A stretch of 64,000 nucleotides of DNA. Origin: Madurella fahalii. Its lineage: Eukaryota > Ascomycota > Sordariomycetes > Sordariales. Positions 20,601 to 32,191 of this stretch are shown piece after piece. The DNA lies in contig CM056876.1 of assembly GCA_029876055.1 (NCBI GenBank), forward strand, positions 1 to 64,000, given 5' to 3'. A program made the translations under genes and the position numbers. Positions within the stretch are counted from its first letter, which is position 1; each line of letters begins with the position of its first letter. The notes beneath the pieces were generated by a model that saw nothing but the letters and a program-made list of their open reading frames with translations, did no database searches and was not told where the DNA came from.

Positions 20601-22786
20601 GCAGTGTAATTGATCTAGTATGGACCAGCCGCATCCCAAACTTGCTAGGATGCCGTCTGACCTCGAGATGCTCTCCTTGAATACCGGGTAGTGCAGCAGC
20701 TCAAGGCCCATGCCGGCATACTGTGCCCCTTGGCCTGTGAAGACAAAAGCGATGCTAACTTCGTCAGTCGGTATCCGGATCGGTTCGGCTTGTACTAGAG
20801 GCGAACATGAAGCTGGAGGATCGCGCGCATCTACCACGGCAAATGCCCGCCACGGCATGACAGAACGCCGTGCGGCTAGAGTGTAGGCTAGCTGCCCGAG
20901 TTTGGAACTGTATCCGGCAATGTGGCTGTGATAGTAATCCCCGTAGGCCTCTACCATGCGTCGTGCGGCACCAGCGTCTGCGGCGCTCCAGACGAGTAGC
21001 CTTGGCGCTGCTGCTGATGTGCCGCCATCGTCACCGTTGTTGTCCGCGGTAGAGTGTGTGGCTCCATTCACGGCGACAGTAGCTGAGGGTCCGTGGCCAC
21101 TGTCCGTACCGAAAAGAGGACTAGCATTGACATGATGATAGCCTCTCAAACCGCGGCTCTGCAAGTAATGCAGAGCATCGTCAAGAATAACATGCGAGTT
21201 GGTCCCTCCGTACCCAAAAGAGTTGACAGAGACTCGCCGGAGGCCAGACGATGGCCATGGGATGGGTCGAGTGGGGACCTGATGACCGTTGGGCCGGGTT
21301 AAATTTGAACAGGATTGAAATGTTGGAGGAGTATATAAACTCAGAATGGCTCCGTACCTGAACATTGTAGAAGTCGGCATCGATATCCGGGTTCATGTTT
21401 TCGAAAAGTGCATTGGGCGGGATGACGCCCATTTCGAGGGCCAGGATGCATTTTATGATGCCGGCACAGCCACTGGCCCCCTCAAGGTGGCCAATGTTGG
21501 CTTTGACGGATCCGCTGCAGTCGGGGAAATGAAGCCCAGCTCAGCTTAATGTCGTCGGATGCAATCTGTCGGGTCGAAGACTCACACGTAAAGGGGTTCT
21601 TCAGGTGAGCGGTGGGTTCTGAACACGCTCCCAATAGCCGTCATCTCTATGGGGTCTCCGACAGCCGTTCCAGTTCCTATTGCCGTTGTATCAGAGCAGT
21701 TCCTTGTCCACCTCGCAGGCGTACACGTATTACTCACCATGGGCCTCAAAATACCTCGTATCATCAAACTCCAAACCGGCTTGGGCGTAGACATGACGAA
21801 TCAATGCCTCTTGTGAGTCTGAGCTGGGCTGTGTAAGCGTTGGCGTCCTGCCATCCTGATTCGAGCCAACCCCTCGTATCACGGCTCGAACAATGTCCCC
21901 GTCTTGTAGCGCGAGATTCAAGGGCTTGACAATGAGCGCCACAACACCTTCACCACGGGCATAGCCGTTTGCCCTTGCATCGAAGCTGTAGCACTTGCTG
22001 TCGGGAGAGAGGAATCTCCCTTGGGCAAGAAATAGAGATGGCTCTGGACTTAGAAGAAGGTTTGAGCCAATCACCAAGGCCTTTTAAAGAAATAGAAATC
22101 AGCACATATCACTACATCCAAGTAGAAACGAGTTCGAACTGAACATACCGCCGTTGCATCGCCGCCGTGTATCGACTGGCACGCCATATCTAGCGCCGTC
22201 ATGGAGCTGGAGCATGCCGTGTCGACGTGGGCGCTTGGGCCTCGTAGGTCGAAGTACCAACTGATGCGGTTTGGCAGGATAGCAGGTTGTATCCCTGTGA
22301 CGCCCTGTGCTGGCGCTGTGTCGACATCCTTGGACATGAAGCGGTTATAGTCGTCCGACATGGTGGCACCGAAGACAGCCGTACGGCTACCGCGAAGTCT
22401 GTGAACCGGTATGCCAGCGTTCTCGAATGCATGATAGGCAACTTCGAGAGCTAACCGCTGCTGGGGGTCCATTGCTGCAGCCTCCTTTGCTGTAACCGAG
22501 AAGAATGGCGCATCGAACAAGCCAGGGTCCTCCTTGAGGAAGTGAGCACCACGGGCGTAGAGCTAGCCATACGTACCACAATCAGTTGAATTCTCTATGC
22601 GCCCATACAATCAGTGCCCGAAAATAAACATACCCCTTCATCTTGAAATGAGTCGCGAGGGATTCTTGTCTCGGGCCACCCTGTCGACACATTTCGTCCC
22701 TCCTGTAGCATCTCCCAAAAGCTGGACTCGTCGACAGCGTCCTGTGGCATCCGGAAGGACATGCCAATGATAGCTATAGGCCACAT
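14631..22786 (-). CDS. Highly reducing type I polyketide synthase (KS-AT-DH-cMT-ER-KR-ACP)
   Basis: Seven exons (22786-22634, 22562-22149, 22080-21738, 21676-21586, 21514-21358, 21278-15534, 15482-14631) give 7,755 nt and 2,584 aa with no internal stop. KS: Cys168 in DTACSS, His303 in EAHGTGT, His343 in NIGHLEG. AT: GQGAQ near 568, Ser652 in GHSSGE. DH: His980 and Asp1180 in HPAVLDAA; the HxxxGxxxxP motif reads HVVTNITICP, with Asn for Gly. cMT: SAM-binding LEVGAGTG near 1455. ER: NADPH motif SGAGSTGQ near 2007. KR: GGFGGIGR and SS...YAAG. ACP: Ser2540 in GTDSLMAVEL. The protein ends 44 residues after that serine, so there is no thioesterase, reductase or condensation domain and release must be in trans. 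The domains predict a reduced, alpha-methylated chain made iteratively. The start codon gives a normal short lead into the KS (PIAIIGMSFRMP). Divergent from the MFS gene, with a LovG-like hydrolase nearby. Confidence 0.95.
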
Positions 22787-23537
22787 GGTAGCGATAATGG
22801 TGGCGATGATAGTGGTTGTGATGACGGTGCTGATTGTTAACTTTGGTTGCGCATTTCGACCGACAAAACCTGGAATGCGAACGAGAAGCCAAGGCGCCTA
22901 AGGTACTAATGAACCGTCATGGCATATGGTCCGTGTGTCCATGGTTCCGTGGTTCCGTGGTTCGCTGGTTGTATCGAAAAAACTGAAATACTGATCATCT
23001 TTCCCCTTGTGGAACGCCGTAACGCCAAGGGAAGGGGAAGAGATTTCTCCCTAACCCTCCCGAAGAGGAAGGACGGTAGTAGGAAGTAGGAGCCGAAGCA
23101 TGAGGGGGCCGTAATGAGATTTGATTGGATCTGGGATGAAATGCGCCACACGGCAGTACAATCACTATCACACCACCAAGGAAGAGCAGTGAATGGTATA
23201 GATGAAACATGGCGCCGCATCCCGTAGGGCTGTCCCGCAGGCTACCTATATTCGGCGCGGTGGCGTAGCAACGGACGTGGGGCTCCACAGTAGTGTCAAC
23301 CCATGTAGGTACCGGGTAAATTACAAGGAGGCATTGCTCGGTAAATCACCAGGCAGATCCGAATCGAAGACTTCGCAACGGCGCCATGTTACGCAAGGAA
23401 TATGTAGTGGCCACCACGGCACATTGCTGGACACAGTGATATGTGCCGGAGTACAGCCCCAGACGAGTCTGACAATACCCACAGCCCCCCAAGTCTCCCT
23501 TTCTGCCTGGCTTGTCCTTGGACAGCACTGCCCGACG
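22787..23537. promoter_or_regulatory. Bidirectional promoter between PKS and MFS, with an 8-bp tandem repeat
   Basis: These 751 bp separate the divergent start codons of the synthase and the transporter. At 22943-22970 there are three consecutive 8-bp units (GGTTCCGT, GGTTCCGT, GGTTCGCT) followed by GGTT. An ATTGG (CCAAT on the minus strand) lies near 23115. Shared control of both genes from this region is an inference from the layout. Confidence 0.45.
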
Positions 23538-25435
23538 ATGGCGTTGCGGGTTGACATGGATAGCCGACACACCGGCACCGAGGCTTTAGGACCAGGAGAG
23601 AAGCATCTTTGCCATCCAGGCAGCACTGTCGAGAACAATAATGTCGAGCCCAAGACCAGCATTTTGGCAGCTTCGGTTACACCGGTACCTGTCACTGGTG
23701 ACGGTGACGGCTCAGAGCTCTGGCAAAATGGCCAAGACCGAACCTATCTTTCTGGGGTTCGCTTCTTCATGGTTGCAGCCCTGATCGGCATCCTGATATT
23801 TCTGGTTTCGGCTGAAACCAATATTACCGTCACAGCTTTGGTAGCCATCACCAACGACCTTGGTGGCTTCAACAAAACAAGTTGGATTTTATCTAGCTAT
23901 CAGCTGGGTTTCGTAGGTATGTGTGCTCCATGCGTGGACTTTGCGGCCTGTTACTGAGCTCGTGCTAGCCATCATTGTCATCTCCGCGAAACTGAGCGAC
24001 ATTGTGGGCCGTAAACCTGTTACTGCCAGCCTCATCCTGATCTTCACCATTTTTTCTGGCGGATGTGCCGCCGCGCAGACCATCGAGCAGCTGTACGTAC
24101 GGTGCAAATGCCGATACCTCCGTCCCCAACCACAAGACAAGATCATCTCACCAGATTTCTTTCTTTCTAGTATCGTCCTGCGCGGATTACAAGGGTTGGG
24201 CGGGGGTGGCTGCTTCACCATGAGCGCCATCCTCATCATCGACTTCGCGCCGCCCGAAAAGTACGGAAAGTATGTCGCCCACGCTGGCATTGCCATTGCT
24301 CTGGGTACGGTACTGGGACCAATAATCGGAGCTGCCATCAGCGAGGGGACAACGTGGCGGTGGATATTCTTGTTCAAGTATGTCTCCCCGAGCCCGCTCT
24401 TAAGGATGCTGGGACTGAATGCCGTAACACGCTTCCAGTGTGCCTGTTGGGGCCTTGACACTCGGCCTCGTGCTGTTCGGCATGCCGAAAGGCTTCCCCC
24501 ATGCGCGACAAGGGCCAATACAAGCCAATAGAACGACGCTCCAGTCGCTCTTCACCAAGCTGGATGTTCCGGGCTCGTTGTTATTGCTCTCTGCGGTGCT
24601 CTCCTTCACGGCGTGCTTTCAGGAAGCTGGTTCACGTTTCCCATGGGCATCGCCATACGTGATCATCCTACTAGTTGCGTCAACGGTGCTCTGGGTGGCG
24701 CTTCTACTGTGGGAACGCCGCGTCACCAACGCCATCAAACCACGGGAGCCGGTACTGCCTTGGCGATTTTTCACCAACCGCGTCATGATAGGGATCTTGG
24801 TGGTAATCTTGCTGGTGGGCGGACCGATGAGTGTAACGACCTTTCAGTTACCTCAGCGGTTTCAGCTCGTCAACGGGCTTTCAAGCCTGGACTCTGGACT
24901 CCGGCTCCTTCCGTTCGGGGCTATGTTTCCTGTGGGCTCAATGGCCGGTTCGACACTGAGCAGCAAGCTGAGGGTTCCGGCCATCTATCTGGCACTTGTC
25001 GGCTCAGTCTTCCAGGTCGTCAGTTACGCCCTGCTCAGTGCCTTGAGCGCGTCCCTACAAGTGGAGACAAAGGTATATGGATATCTGATCCTAGCAGGCT
25101 TCGGCTGTGGCCTGACATACACAATGGTGTATATCGTCGTTCCTTTCACGGTCGAGAAGCGTGACCAAGCTGTTGGTATGGCCATCGCCAACCAGTTCCG
25201 GACCATGGGTAGCGCCATGTTTCTAGCGATTGCAACGTCTGTTTTCAACGGATATCTGGGTATCACGGGGGAAAACGCGCCCGCTTTCGTTGCCGTGAGC
25301 GGGCAACAGGAGGAAGCCCGTCGAACTCTGTCAGAAGGGTACAATCGCCAAATGTTAGTCCTTTGTGCCATCTCGGCTGCCCAGATACCGCCGACGCTGC
25401 TCTTATGGAAGGGAAAACAAATTGTTCCTGCTTGA
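23538..25435 (+). CDS. MFS drug/metabolite exporter, DHA2-like (14-TM type)
   Basis: Four exons (23538-23916, 23969-24092, 24171-24377, 24439-25435) encode 568 aa, all junctions in phase. A hydrophilic N-terminus of about 65 residues is followed by many hydrophobic segments. The cytoplasmic loop motif A reads KLSDIVGRK and the antiporter motif C reads GTVLGPIIGAAI; TTWRWIFLFNVPVG is typical of fungal toxin and drug exporters. Likely a proton-driven plasma-membrane efflux pump. Divergent from the PKS, so export of or self-protection against the polyketide is the natural guess; a role unrelated to the cluster cannot be excluded. It converges with the hydrolase gene, 83 bp apart. A start at 23556 is an alternative. 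Confidence 0.9.
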
Positions 25436-25518
25436 CATCATGTATACTAGACTGTCCTGCCTCGGCTCTCGTACCACTACTAATTAGGTAGCACCGATGG
25501 ATCAGAATCACTGATCAA

Positions 25519-26425
25519 TCATTTTTGACTTTTGGCTCTTTCAATGGTCCTTCGAATGACTCTTACTGATTCGCGCAGCCAGGCATCAGATCTCGCACCG
25601 GGAATGTCATGGCCTAGGTCATGGAGCAACTCCTCTCTCATGCTCTCATCACACAGCCGCAGCAGGACCTCACCCATTCCCGGAAGCACGTCACCGGCTT
25701 TGGACCAGATGTGCGCCGTGGGTACACGCAGTAAAACACCGTCCACGTCAGGATCCAGAAACCTTCCCTTGCGCCCCTCCACCTCGTCCAGATTCAAATC
25801 CAGGGGGGTGACACCGCAGAAAAAGATGGCGCACCTAATGCCAAGACCTTCCTCGCGAGTATGCCTCAGTGCGTCAACAATCATTACGGTTGCCCCGATG
25901 CTAGCACCTTCAGAAAAGCACAACATGCCGTCAAATGGACCATTGGACCTGATGAAAGCGTGCATGTCGTGATATGCGTCGCGAAACCTGGCCTCGCTGG
26001 CCTCGCTGGCCTCGCTGGCCTCGCCACCCCTTCCCCATGGCCAGAAGCCAAGACGTTCTTCTCCGGTGACATCGTCAAGGCCGGGGCCTGTTGTAGCATC
26101 AATGATGCATTAGTCCAAGCCTGGTTCGTGACGTTGGAAACGACCCCCGAACCTGTTACCTGTCGGCCGGAAACATTTCCGTTTATAAACACGTATTCGT
26201 GCCCTTGACCGAGGGCCTCGCGAATCCGCGCTTATACAAGTGTCAAAAGCCGTTTCGGATCGGAAAAAAAATACGGTATGAGGCAAGACTAACCAGTTTG
26301 ACTTTTGAAGACCTGCGAGCGGGCGTCAGTTGTGTGCTGCTCCAATGCTTTAGGATGTGAACAGGGAGCATAATGTACAGTACCTCGGCATCCGTCCCTC
26401 TCCCATGCAAACAGAGAAATCGCAT
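25519..26425 (-). CDS. FSH1/LovG-like serine hydrolase, candidate chain-releasing enzyme
   Basis: Four exons (26425-26384, 26312-26294, 26230-26153, 26087-25519), 708 nt, 235 aa. The start MRFLCLHGRGTDAEVFKSQ is the classic opening of the fungal FSH1 alpha/beta hydrolases, and GPGLDDVTGEE and NGPFDGMLCFSEGAS follow. The visible triad is Ser in FSEG, Asp in WSKAGD and His in DLGHDIPG. LovG, which frees the finished chain from the lovastatin synthase LovB, belongs to this family (established). Here it lies one gene from an HR-PKS that lacks a release domain, so the same job is inferred. The third donor (GTTCGG) is weak but is the one that keeps frame. Exon 4 carries a 9-bp tandem repeat giving EASEASEASEA. 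Confidence 0.85.
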
Positions 26426-27330
26426 GTTGAGCCTACTCAAACCAACGCTGCCGCTATCTCAACTGATGTTCATGTCCTGGAGGAGCGAATTCCCCGGCAG
26501 ATAATACCAACAGGGGGGATGTCTGGGGCGGGTATGTTACGGTATTGGTGACGTATGCACTCAACAATCGGCCCCCAACTGCTTGGTTTGAGGTGGGTAT
26601 GAAATTTATCCCGCATGTTACGATGCGCTCGTGGCGGCGAATCATCGCCATGAGCCACACGCTCTCAACGCCTCATGTAACAGGATTCTATTATACAAAA
26701 TCTCTGTCGGGTGAGCCTGCTGCTCCGCCTTGCGCGCGTTGCAAAAGAGTGCCCTGCGACGTGCGTTGCAACAGCGTAGCTCCTGTACCGCCAGGCCCAT
26801 GCCGCTGTTTGATCCCATTATGATGGCTCCAGATTACGGGCCAAAGAAGGTATCGGGCACAATGGACACACCCGCCACCCACCCCGACGATCAGAGCATC
26901 GCTAAGCGCTCTGTTCGTTGCCAAGGCTAGGAAAACAAGCACCAACTACCGCGACCAGTCGCTTGGCTGCACGCAGTTCCATCCATGCCACAAAATACTG
27001 CAGCATTAATGCGTATGTCGTGCCATTTAAGCACGTCTGCGGCGCGGTAGGTCAAACTGGCAGGTAGGTAGAGCTGTAATCACGGTACGTATACGATTTT
27101 GGTCAAGGCGAGTTTCCCCGCGCCGCACCTGCGACTTCCCGTCCTGCCTGCCAAACCCCCTGGCGTCCGTCGCCTTTAGAAGTCTCCGTTCATTCAACCT
27201 GGTGGGTTGCGCGTATTCTTCTTGAACTCCGCTCGGCGACTCGCTCGCTGCCTAAAGTACCTTGCCGGGTAGACTTACCCCTTCCCAAGCTGCGCAATCG
27301 TCACTCGCCCAAGGCGCCCACACAGTCACC
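26426..27330. other. Divergent intergenic region
   Basis: These 905 bp separate the hydrolase start (minus) from the rhodopsin-domain gene start (plus). No gene, tRNA or clear repeat is seen. It presumably holds both promoters, but no specific site could be assigned. Confidence 0.5.
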
Positions 27331-28711
27331 ATGGCTAGCATCATCCAGAATTTCCCCAACCTGCCGCCTGCCGTGCAAGAGCAGATTTTCAATGGCCCGG
27401 CCCGCGCACCGCCGCCCGGCGTTGTGCCCAACTTTGACAACCCGCCGAATCGCACCTCGGAGGCCATCGCCGTCATCGTGCTGTGTTTGTTTTTGTCGAC
27501 AACGGCGGTACTGGGGCGAATCTACTCGAAAGTCTTCATCCTGAAGAAAGTGAGACTTGAGGATTGTGAGTGCTTTAGCCTGCAGTGCCTGTGTCTGCCA
27601 TTGCTGATGGTGGTTGTCGTAGACTTGGGATTGCTCGCATTTGCAACTTACATCGTACTTGCTTGGGTGTATCTCGACTTCCTCCGCATTTGCGGGTCCT
27701 TTGTCCACCAGTACAATGTCCGCTTCAGAGATATTGTCGAAATAGCAAAGGTGATTATATTCCTATCCAGCCCCGTGGTGTGCGTGCCGCTGACCGCCAC
27801 AGCTCCTCTCGTTTGGCCTCACCATATCCTACGCAGGGGCGCTGCTCTTTGCAAAGACGGCCATCCTGCTGGAATGGATTCACATCTTCGCGCCCGACAG
27901 GACGCGCCCCTTTTTTTACTGGAGCAGCTATATTATGATTATGGCCAACCTACTGCTCTATACGGGAAGCATCATCGCTTCGGCGATAACCTGCATTCCG
28001 CACGAGAGCATCTATTACCCCTGGGTTGCCGGTAGATGCATCGACCGCAAGGCCTTGGGAGTCGTCACAGCCTTTTTCAACGTGGTCTTGGATCTACTGA
28101 TCCTGATTCTGCCACAGCCCATCATCTGGTCGATGAAAATGCACAGAGAACGCCGCCTAGGTATCTCAGCCATCTTCGGAATGGGCCTGCTCGCCACAGC
28201 TTGTGCCGCGGGCCGCGTTGCCGCCACGTTTGCGCTCGAGTATGCTCCTGGAGACTCGACTTACACTATCTCGCCAGTGCTCTTGTGGTCCTTCCCGGAG
28301 GTGACGTGCGTGCTGCTCGTCTTCTGCATGCCCGCGTTGCCCAAAACATTTTCCGAGCATGGCCTACCCTACAAGATGGCGCGATCAGTAGGTTCATGGA
28401 CAAAGGTGATCAGGAGCCGTACGACAGGAGGCGGGGATTCTGATTCCAATCAGTTCCACCCGGCAGGCACCTGGCCGATACTGCCAACTACGGTCCGAAG
28501 CCGGACGGGGACCGGTGATGACAAGAATGAGAGAAGCATAAATATGGACGAGCTGGAGGTTGTTCGTGACAAGGACGCCGCACATCAACCCGAGATGACG
28601 GATTATGGTCATCACTTGAGTCCGACGCCGCCAGTGTCCGGAGAATCGCCATTCGGGTGGACACAGTCTGACTCGGCTATGGGCAGAACTGAAGGCCGTC
28701 AAGGGAGGTAA
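27331..28711 (+). CDS. Fungal rhodopsin-domain integral membrane protein (7-TM, PTH11-related type)
   Basis: Three exons (27331-27565, 27623-27750, 27803-28711), 1,272 nt, 423 aa. After an Asn/Pro-rich N-terminus come about seven hydrophobic spans: AIAVIVLCLFLSTTAVLGRIY, then RLEDYLGLLAFATY, GALLFAKTAILLEW, IMIMANLLLYTGSIIAS, AFFNVVLDLLILILPQPIIW, RLGISAIFGMGLLATACAAGR and a last span after SPVLLWSFPEVTC. The polar stretch GRCIDRKA before the fifth span and the R-L-G-I-S after PQPIIW are typical of the fungal rhodopsin-domain (DUF3328-unrelated, SAT4-like) family. The C-terminal ~110 residues are hydrophilic and probably cytoplasmic. Such proteins are often near metabolite clusters, but their function is mostly unknown. 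Confidence 0.85.
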
Positions 28712-28871
28712 GGAACAGGCGGCCATGTCTTGGACGTATTGTCCCTGACAGTCGCATGCTTTGTTTCTTGATGATTCATAGGTAGTGGGTTTTATAATTG
28801 ATAGTAGGCATATTGTCTCGCCAGCAAGACCTGCAAATTCAGCGTTGAGGTTGTAAAATCTTTCCAGTAAA

Positions 28872-29312
28872 CTTCCAGATATCTCTTGCCGATATCGACC
28901 ACGCACCACATTAGGTTTCATCTCTCAACGACGCCTCAGGTGCCTGGGACAAAACCTTTTGTGTCCATCGAATATTCGAGACCGCCGGGTATCTGAGTTA
29001 CCTAATCAGTGAGCGGTAGGGACGGAATACGAGGCCCCTCGGCGGGCGCGGTGACCCCAGCGGAGTTTAGAGATTATTTGGCTACCTATTCTACACTACT
29101 ACCACGCCTCGAGTACCAAAGCAGGAAACCGGTGTCGGTGCCAGGGCAGAAACGTGATATCTCTTGCCGAAATTAATCACGCGAAACACCCGTGATTAGC
29201 GAGCGGTGGGGCACAAGGTCCAGTCATTCGGCGGGCTTGTGGCCCCCTTCTTCCACTGCTCCACCACCACGCCTCGTGTGAACCGGGAACGTGTGTTGGT
29301 GCCAGGGTAGAA
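28872..29312. repeat. Degenerate tandem duplication
   Basis: Unit 1 (28872-29150) and unit 2 (29153-29312) share, in order, TATCTCTTGCCGA, a segment ending TAGCGAGCGGT/CAGTGAGCGGT, TCGGCGGGC, ACCACGCCTCG and GTCGGTGCCAGGG/GTTGGTGCCAGGG. Unit 2 is shorter by an internal deletion. No coding frame is conserved between them. Confidence 0.6.
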
Positions 29313-30221
29313 AAGGGCCGGTTGTCAGAAGTCTCGCAGGCCGGGCAACGCAACAATTGGTCAGCAAGCGCGTTCCAGAGGGAAGCCTCAATGCAATGCA
29401 ACGGAAAAGGAGCATCGCTGTATGGAAATGGATTTACAGGATAAAATCGCACTGTTGCTGTGCCTTGCAAACACTGCGACAGTAATCGGAGCCTGAGTCA
29501 CAGTCAATCTCTCACCCCCAATTTTCAGCCGATCTACCCAGACACCCTCTGCGAACTAGTCTGCGTAAGGTGTGCGCAATACGCGACGAGATGCTGATAG
29601 ATATATGAAAGGAGATATTTTTATAAAAAAAATCCGCCAAAGATACCCCAAGATTTGCTGAAATTTGAACAAAATCATTCAGTTGGAAGAAAGAGCTACT
29701 TTACAATACCAGAATCTCGACGCATATCACGCGTGTCATCAAACTAACTGAGCATTTAAATTCTACATATTCGATTGTACATCTTCACATGGTCTTCCGT
29801 ACTCACGCCGTAGCGGTGAGCAAGATACCTACCTAAATAGGAGGGTTAGGGAGGGTGCAAAAGTGGGACTGTTGTGCTGTTTGCGAGGCACAGTGTCTGC
29901 CTTGCCGACGAACGGTGCTACACAATACTGTACATGTACGGCCGGCCGGAAATAATTGCTTGCTGCAGGACAACAGGGGAAACAAGCACAGTTGTGGCGC
30001 TTTTTTTTTTTTTTTTTTTTTTTTTTTTGATCCAATCGGGGCAGGAAGGCTCACGCCATCCCGAACGTCCCCCGCTTTATGCTTGATAGCTCAAATCGAA
30101 CTCTCGTCAACGCCGACAGCGGTTAGTTCATGCCGAGCGAGCTTGATCTCCTAAAGCCCGTTGATTTCCATAGCTAATAGTTCTCTTTACAACACTGGCT
30201 GAGCCGCTTCTGACCACCAAC
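29313..30221. other. Intergenic region with a T28 homopolymer
   Basis: AT-rich spacer upstream of the P450 gene. A run of 28 consecutive T lies at 30001-30028. No gene is seen on either strand. Confidence 0.6.
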
Positions 30222-32191
30222 ATGGGTTTGTCGGAGATCATACCGGCACTGACGCCTCTAACGGCTTCATATGTCTCATATGTCATTGGGAGCTTGATCT
30301 CTCTGGTGCGCGTCCTACTTAGGCTTCGGCGGGGATACCTAGATAACTAACGCTTGACATGCCAGGTCCTTTTCCTTGTTGCCTACCAAACCATCCTGCA
30401 CCCACTCAGTAACTACCCAGGCCCGTTCCCCGCCAAGCTCACGGATGGCTACGGTGGTTATTACCTCCTTAAGAAGCGTCTTCATCTTGCCACGTATCAT
30501 GATCACCTCAAATATGGTACGCCGTATTTCCCTCGTTGTGATGTGTGTGTATTGTTGACGTTAGGAACGACCAGGGCCCGTATTCAGATCAGCACCAAAT
30601 CGACTAGTGTTCAACACAGTTACTGCACTCCATGGTACCTATACCCCGATAAGTTATTTGTCAACTCCACGAGATGTCACATCCAACCGCATCCGCCGTT
30701 ACGGAAGTTCCTGACAATCGGCATAGACATCTACCTAAACCCAAACGTGAACAAAGCCCGCATCTACAACCAAACACAGTTCAACAAGCACAAAAACATC
30801 TTTGGCACCTTGGATAGAGACCGCCATAAACACAAACGAAAAGTCTACGGTCAAGTCCTGTCCAGCCAGTCTCTACGCATCTTTGAACCCATTATGAGCC
30901 ATGAGATCGACATCTTCTTGCAGCAGCTGCTAAAAGCAGACGGGAGCCCAATCAACATGTCCCCGCAATGCGAGCGGTTGACGGCGGATATTGCAGGACA
31001 GTTGGCGTTTGGCCAGCCTCTGCATACGCAGACTCAGGAGAAGAATAGGATCTTTCCCAAGGCAATGACGAACATGAATCGGATTGTTGGTTTGTTTAGT
31101 ACGTTCTCTTCTTGCTCATATCGCCGTTCTCCGCTTCATATGGAGAAGCGAGGGGGACGGACCGCGTGAGAAGCATTTACACGGCTGCCAAAAATTATCT
31201 CCTTCCACTCGTCTCAGCCCCAGTTTGCGAAGCGCGATAACCTGACGGTAATGACCCAGTGGCGTGGCCCTTATTAGGAAACACCTGGCCTATCCTGAGG
31301 CGCCTGACTCGCAAGAACGGCCGCAACTTCAACAACGCTTTGCAGTCAATCATCAAAGCCCGCATGGAGCTGCCAAAGGAAGCGAAACACGACTTTTACT
31401 CGATCGCGCTCAATGAAAAAGTTGGCCCCGGTGACGAAGGGTTGAAGCGCTCTGAGATCTGGGCGGAGGCGGTTTTTATCCTCCCAGCTGGAGGTACAAC
31501 CGTCTCAACAGCGCTCAGCGCCGTCTTCTTTTACCTGTGCCGATACCCCGAAGCATACAAGCGCTTAGCGGACGAGATACGTACGACGTTCCGGTCGGGG
31601 AAGGACATCCAAACCGGCCCACTGCTGAGCGGGTGCAAATATCTTCGGGCGGTCATCGACGAGACGTTGCGCGTGGCACCGCCGTTTGTTGGCACTTTTT
31701 GGCGCGAGCCGTATGTGGACTATGACAAACCGTTCGTCGTTGACGGACACGTCATCCCCAAGGGTGTGATGGTGGGAGTTAACCCTTACTGCGTGATGCA
31801 TAACGACGAGTACTTCCCCGAGCCATTTACGTTCAAACCCGAGCGGTGGCTGGGGTCAGACGAGGGTGGGCCTACATCACCTGACCATCTGTTGACAATG
31901 CGAAGGGCACACGCGCCGTTCGCGCTCGGAGAAACTGGGTGTTTGGGCAAGGGGATGGCATACATGGAGACCAGTCTTGTTGTTGCCAAAACGTTGTGGT
32001 ACTTTGACTTTGAGACTGCCCCTGGTGAAACGGGAAGACTGGGCGAGGGAACGCCTGGAGATGGAAATGGGAGGCATAGGAAGGACGAATATCAGCTCTA
32101 TGATATTGCTACGGCTGACCATGATGGGCCGAACGTGGTCTTTAAACCCAGGGAGCAACAGTGGAGAACGGAGGCTCCATCAGCCAAGTAG
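30222..32191 (+). CDS. Cytochrome P450 monooxygenase
   Basis: Five exons (30222-30305, 30366-30516, 30575-30634, 30727-31098, 31260-32191), 1,599 nt, 532 aa. An N-terminal membrane anchor (ISLVLFLVAYQTIL) is followed by the Pro-rich hinge NYPGPFP. Further motifs: GPVFRSAPNRLVFN, I-helix LPAGGTTVSTA near residue 298, K-helix ETLR near 356, PERW near 415, and the haem loop FALGETGCLGKG with the Cys ligand near 449. The usual Arg of FxxGxRxC is Thr, and the I-helix acid is Thr. Both variants occur in this fungal P450 branch as far as I recall, so activity is still likely. Endoplasmic reticulum membrane. It would oxidise the polyketide if it belongs to the cluster; distance (8 kb from the PKS start, with a 1.5-kb gap) makes this probable rather than certain. 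Confidence 0.93.

Noticed and set aside
30001..30028. T28 run as the poly(A) tail of a minus-strand retroposed copy
   Set aside because: No coding relic lies beside it on the minus strand and no flanking duplication was seen, so it is kept as a simple homopolymer.
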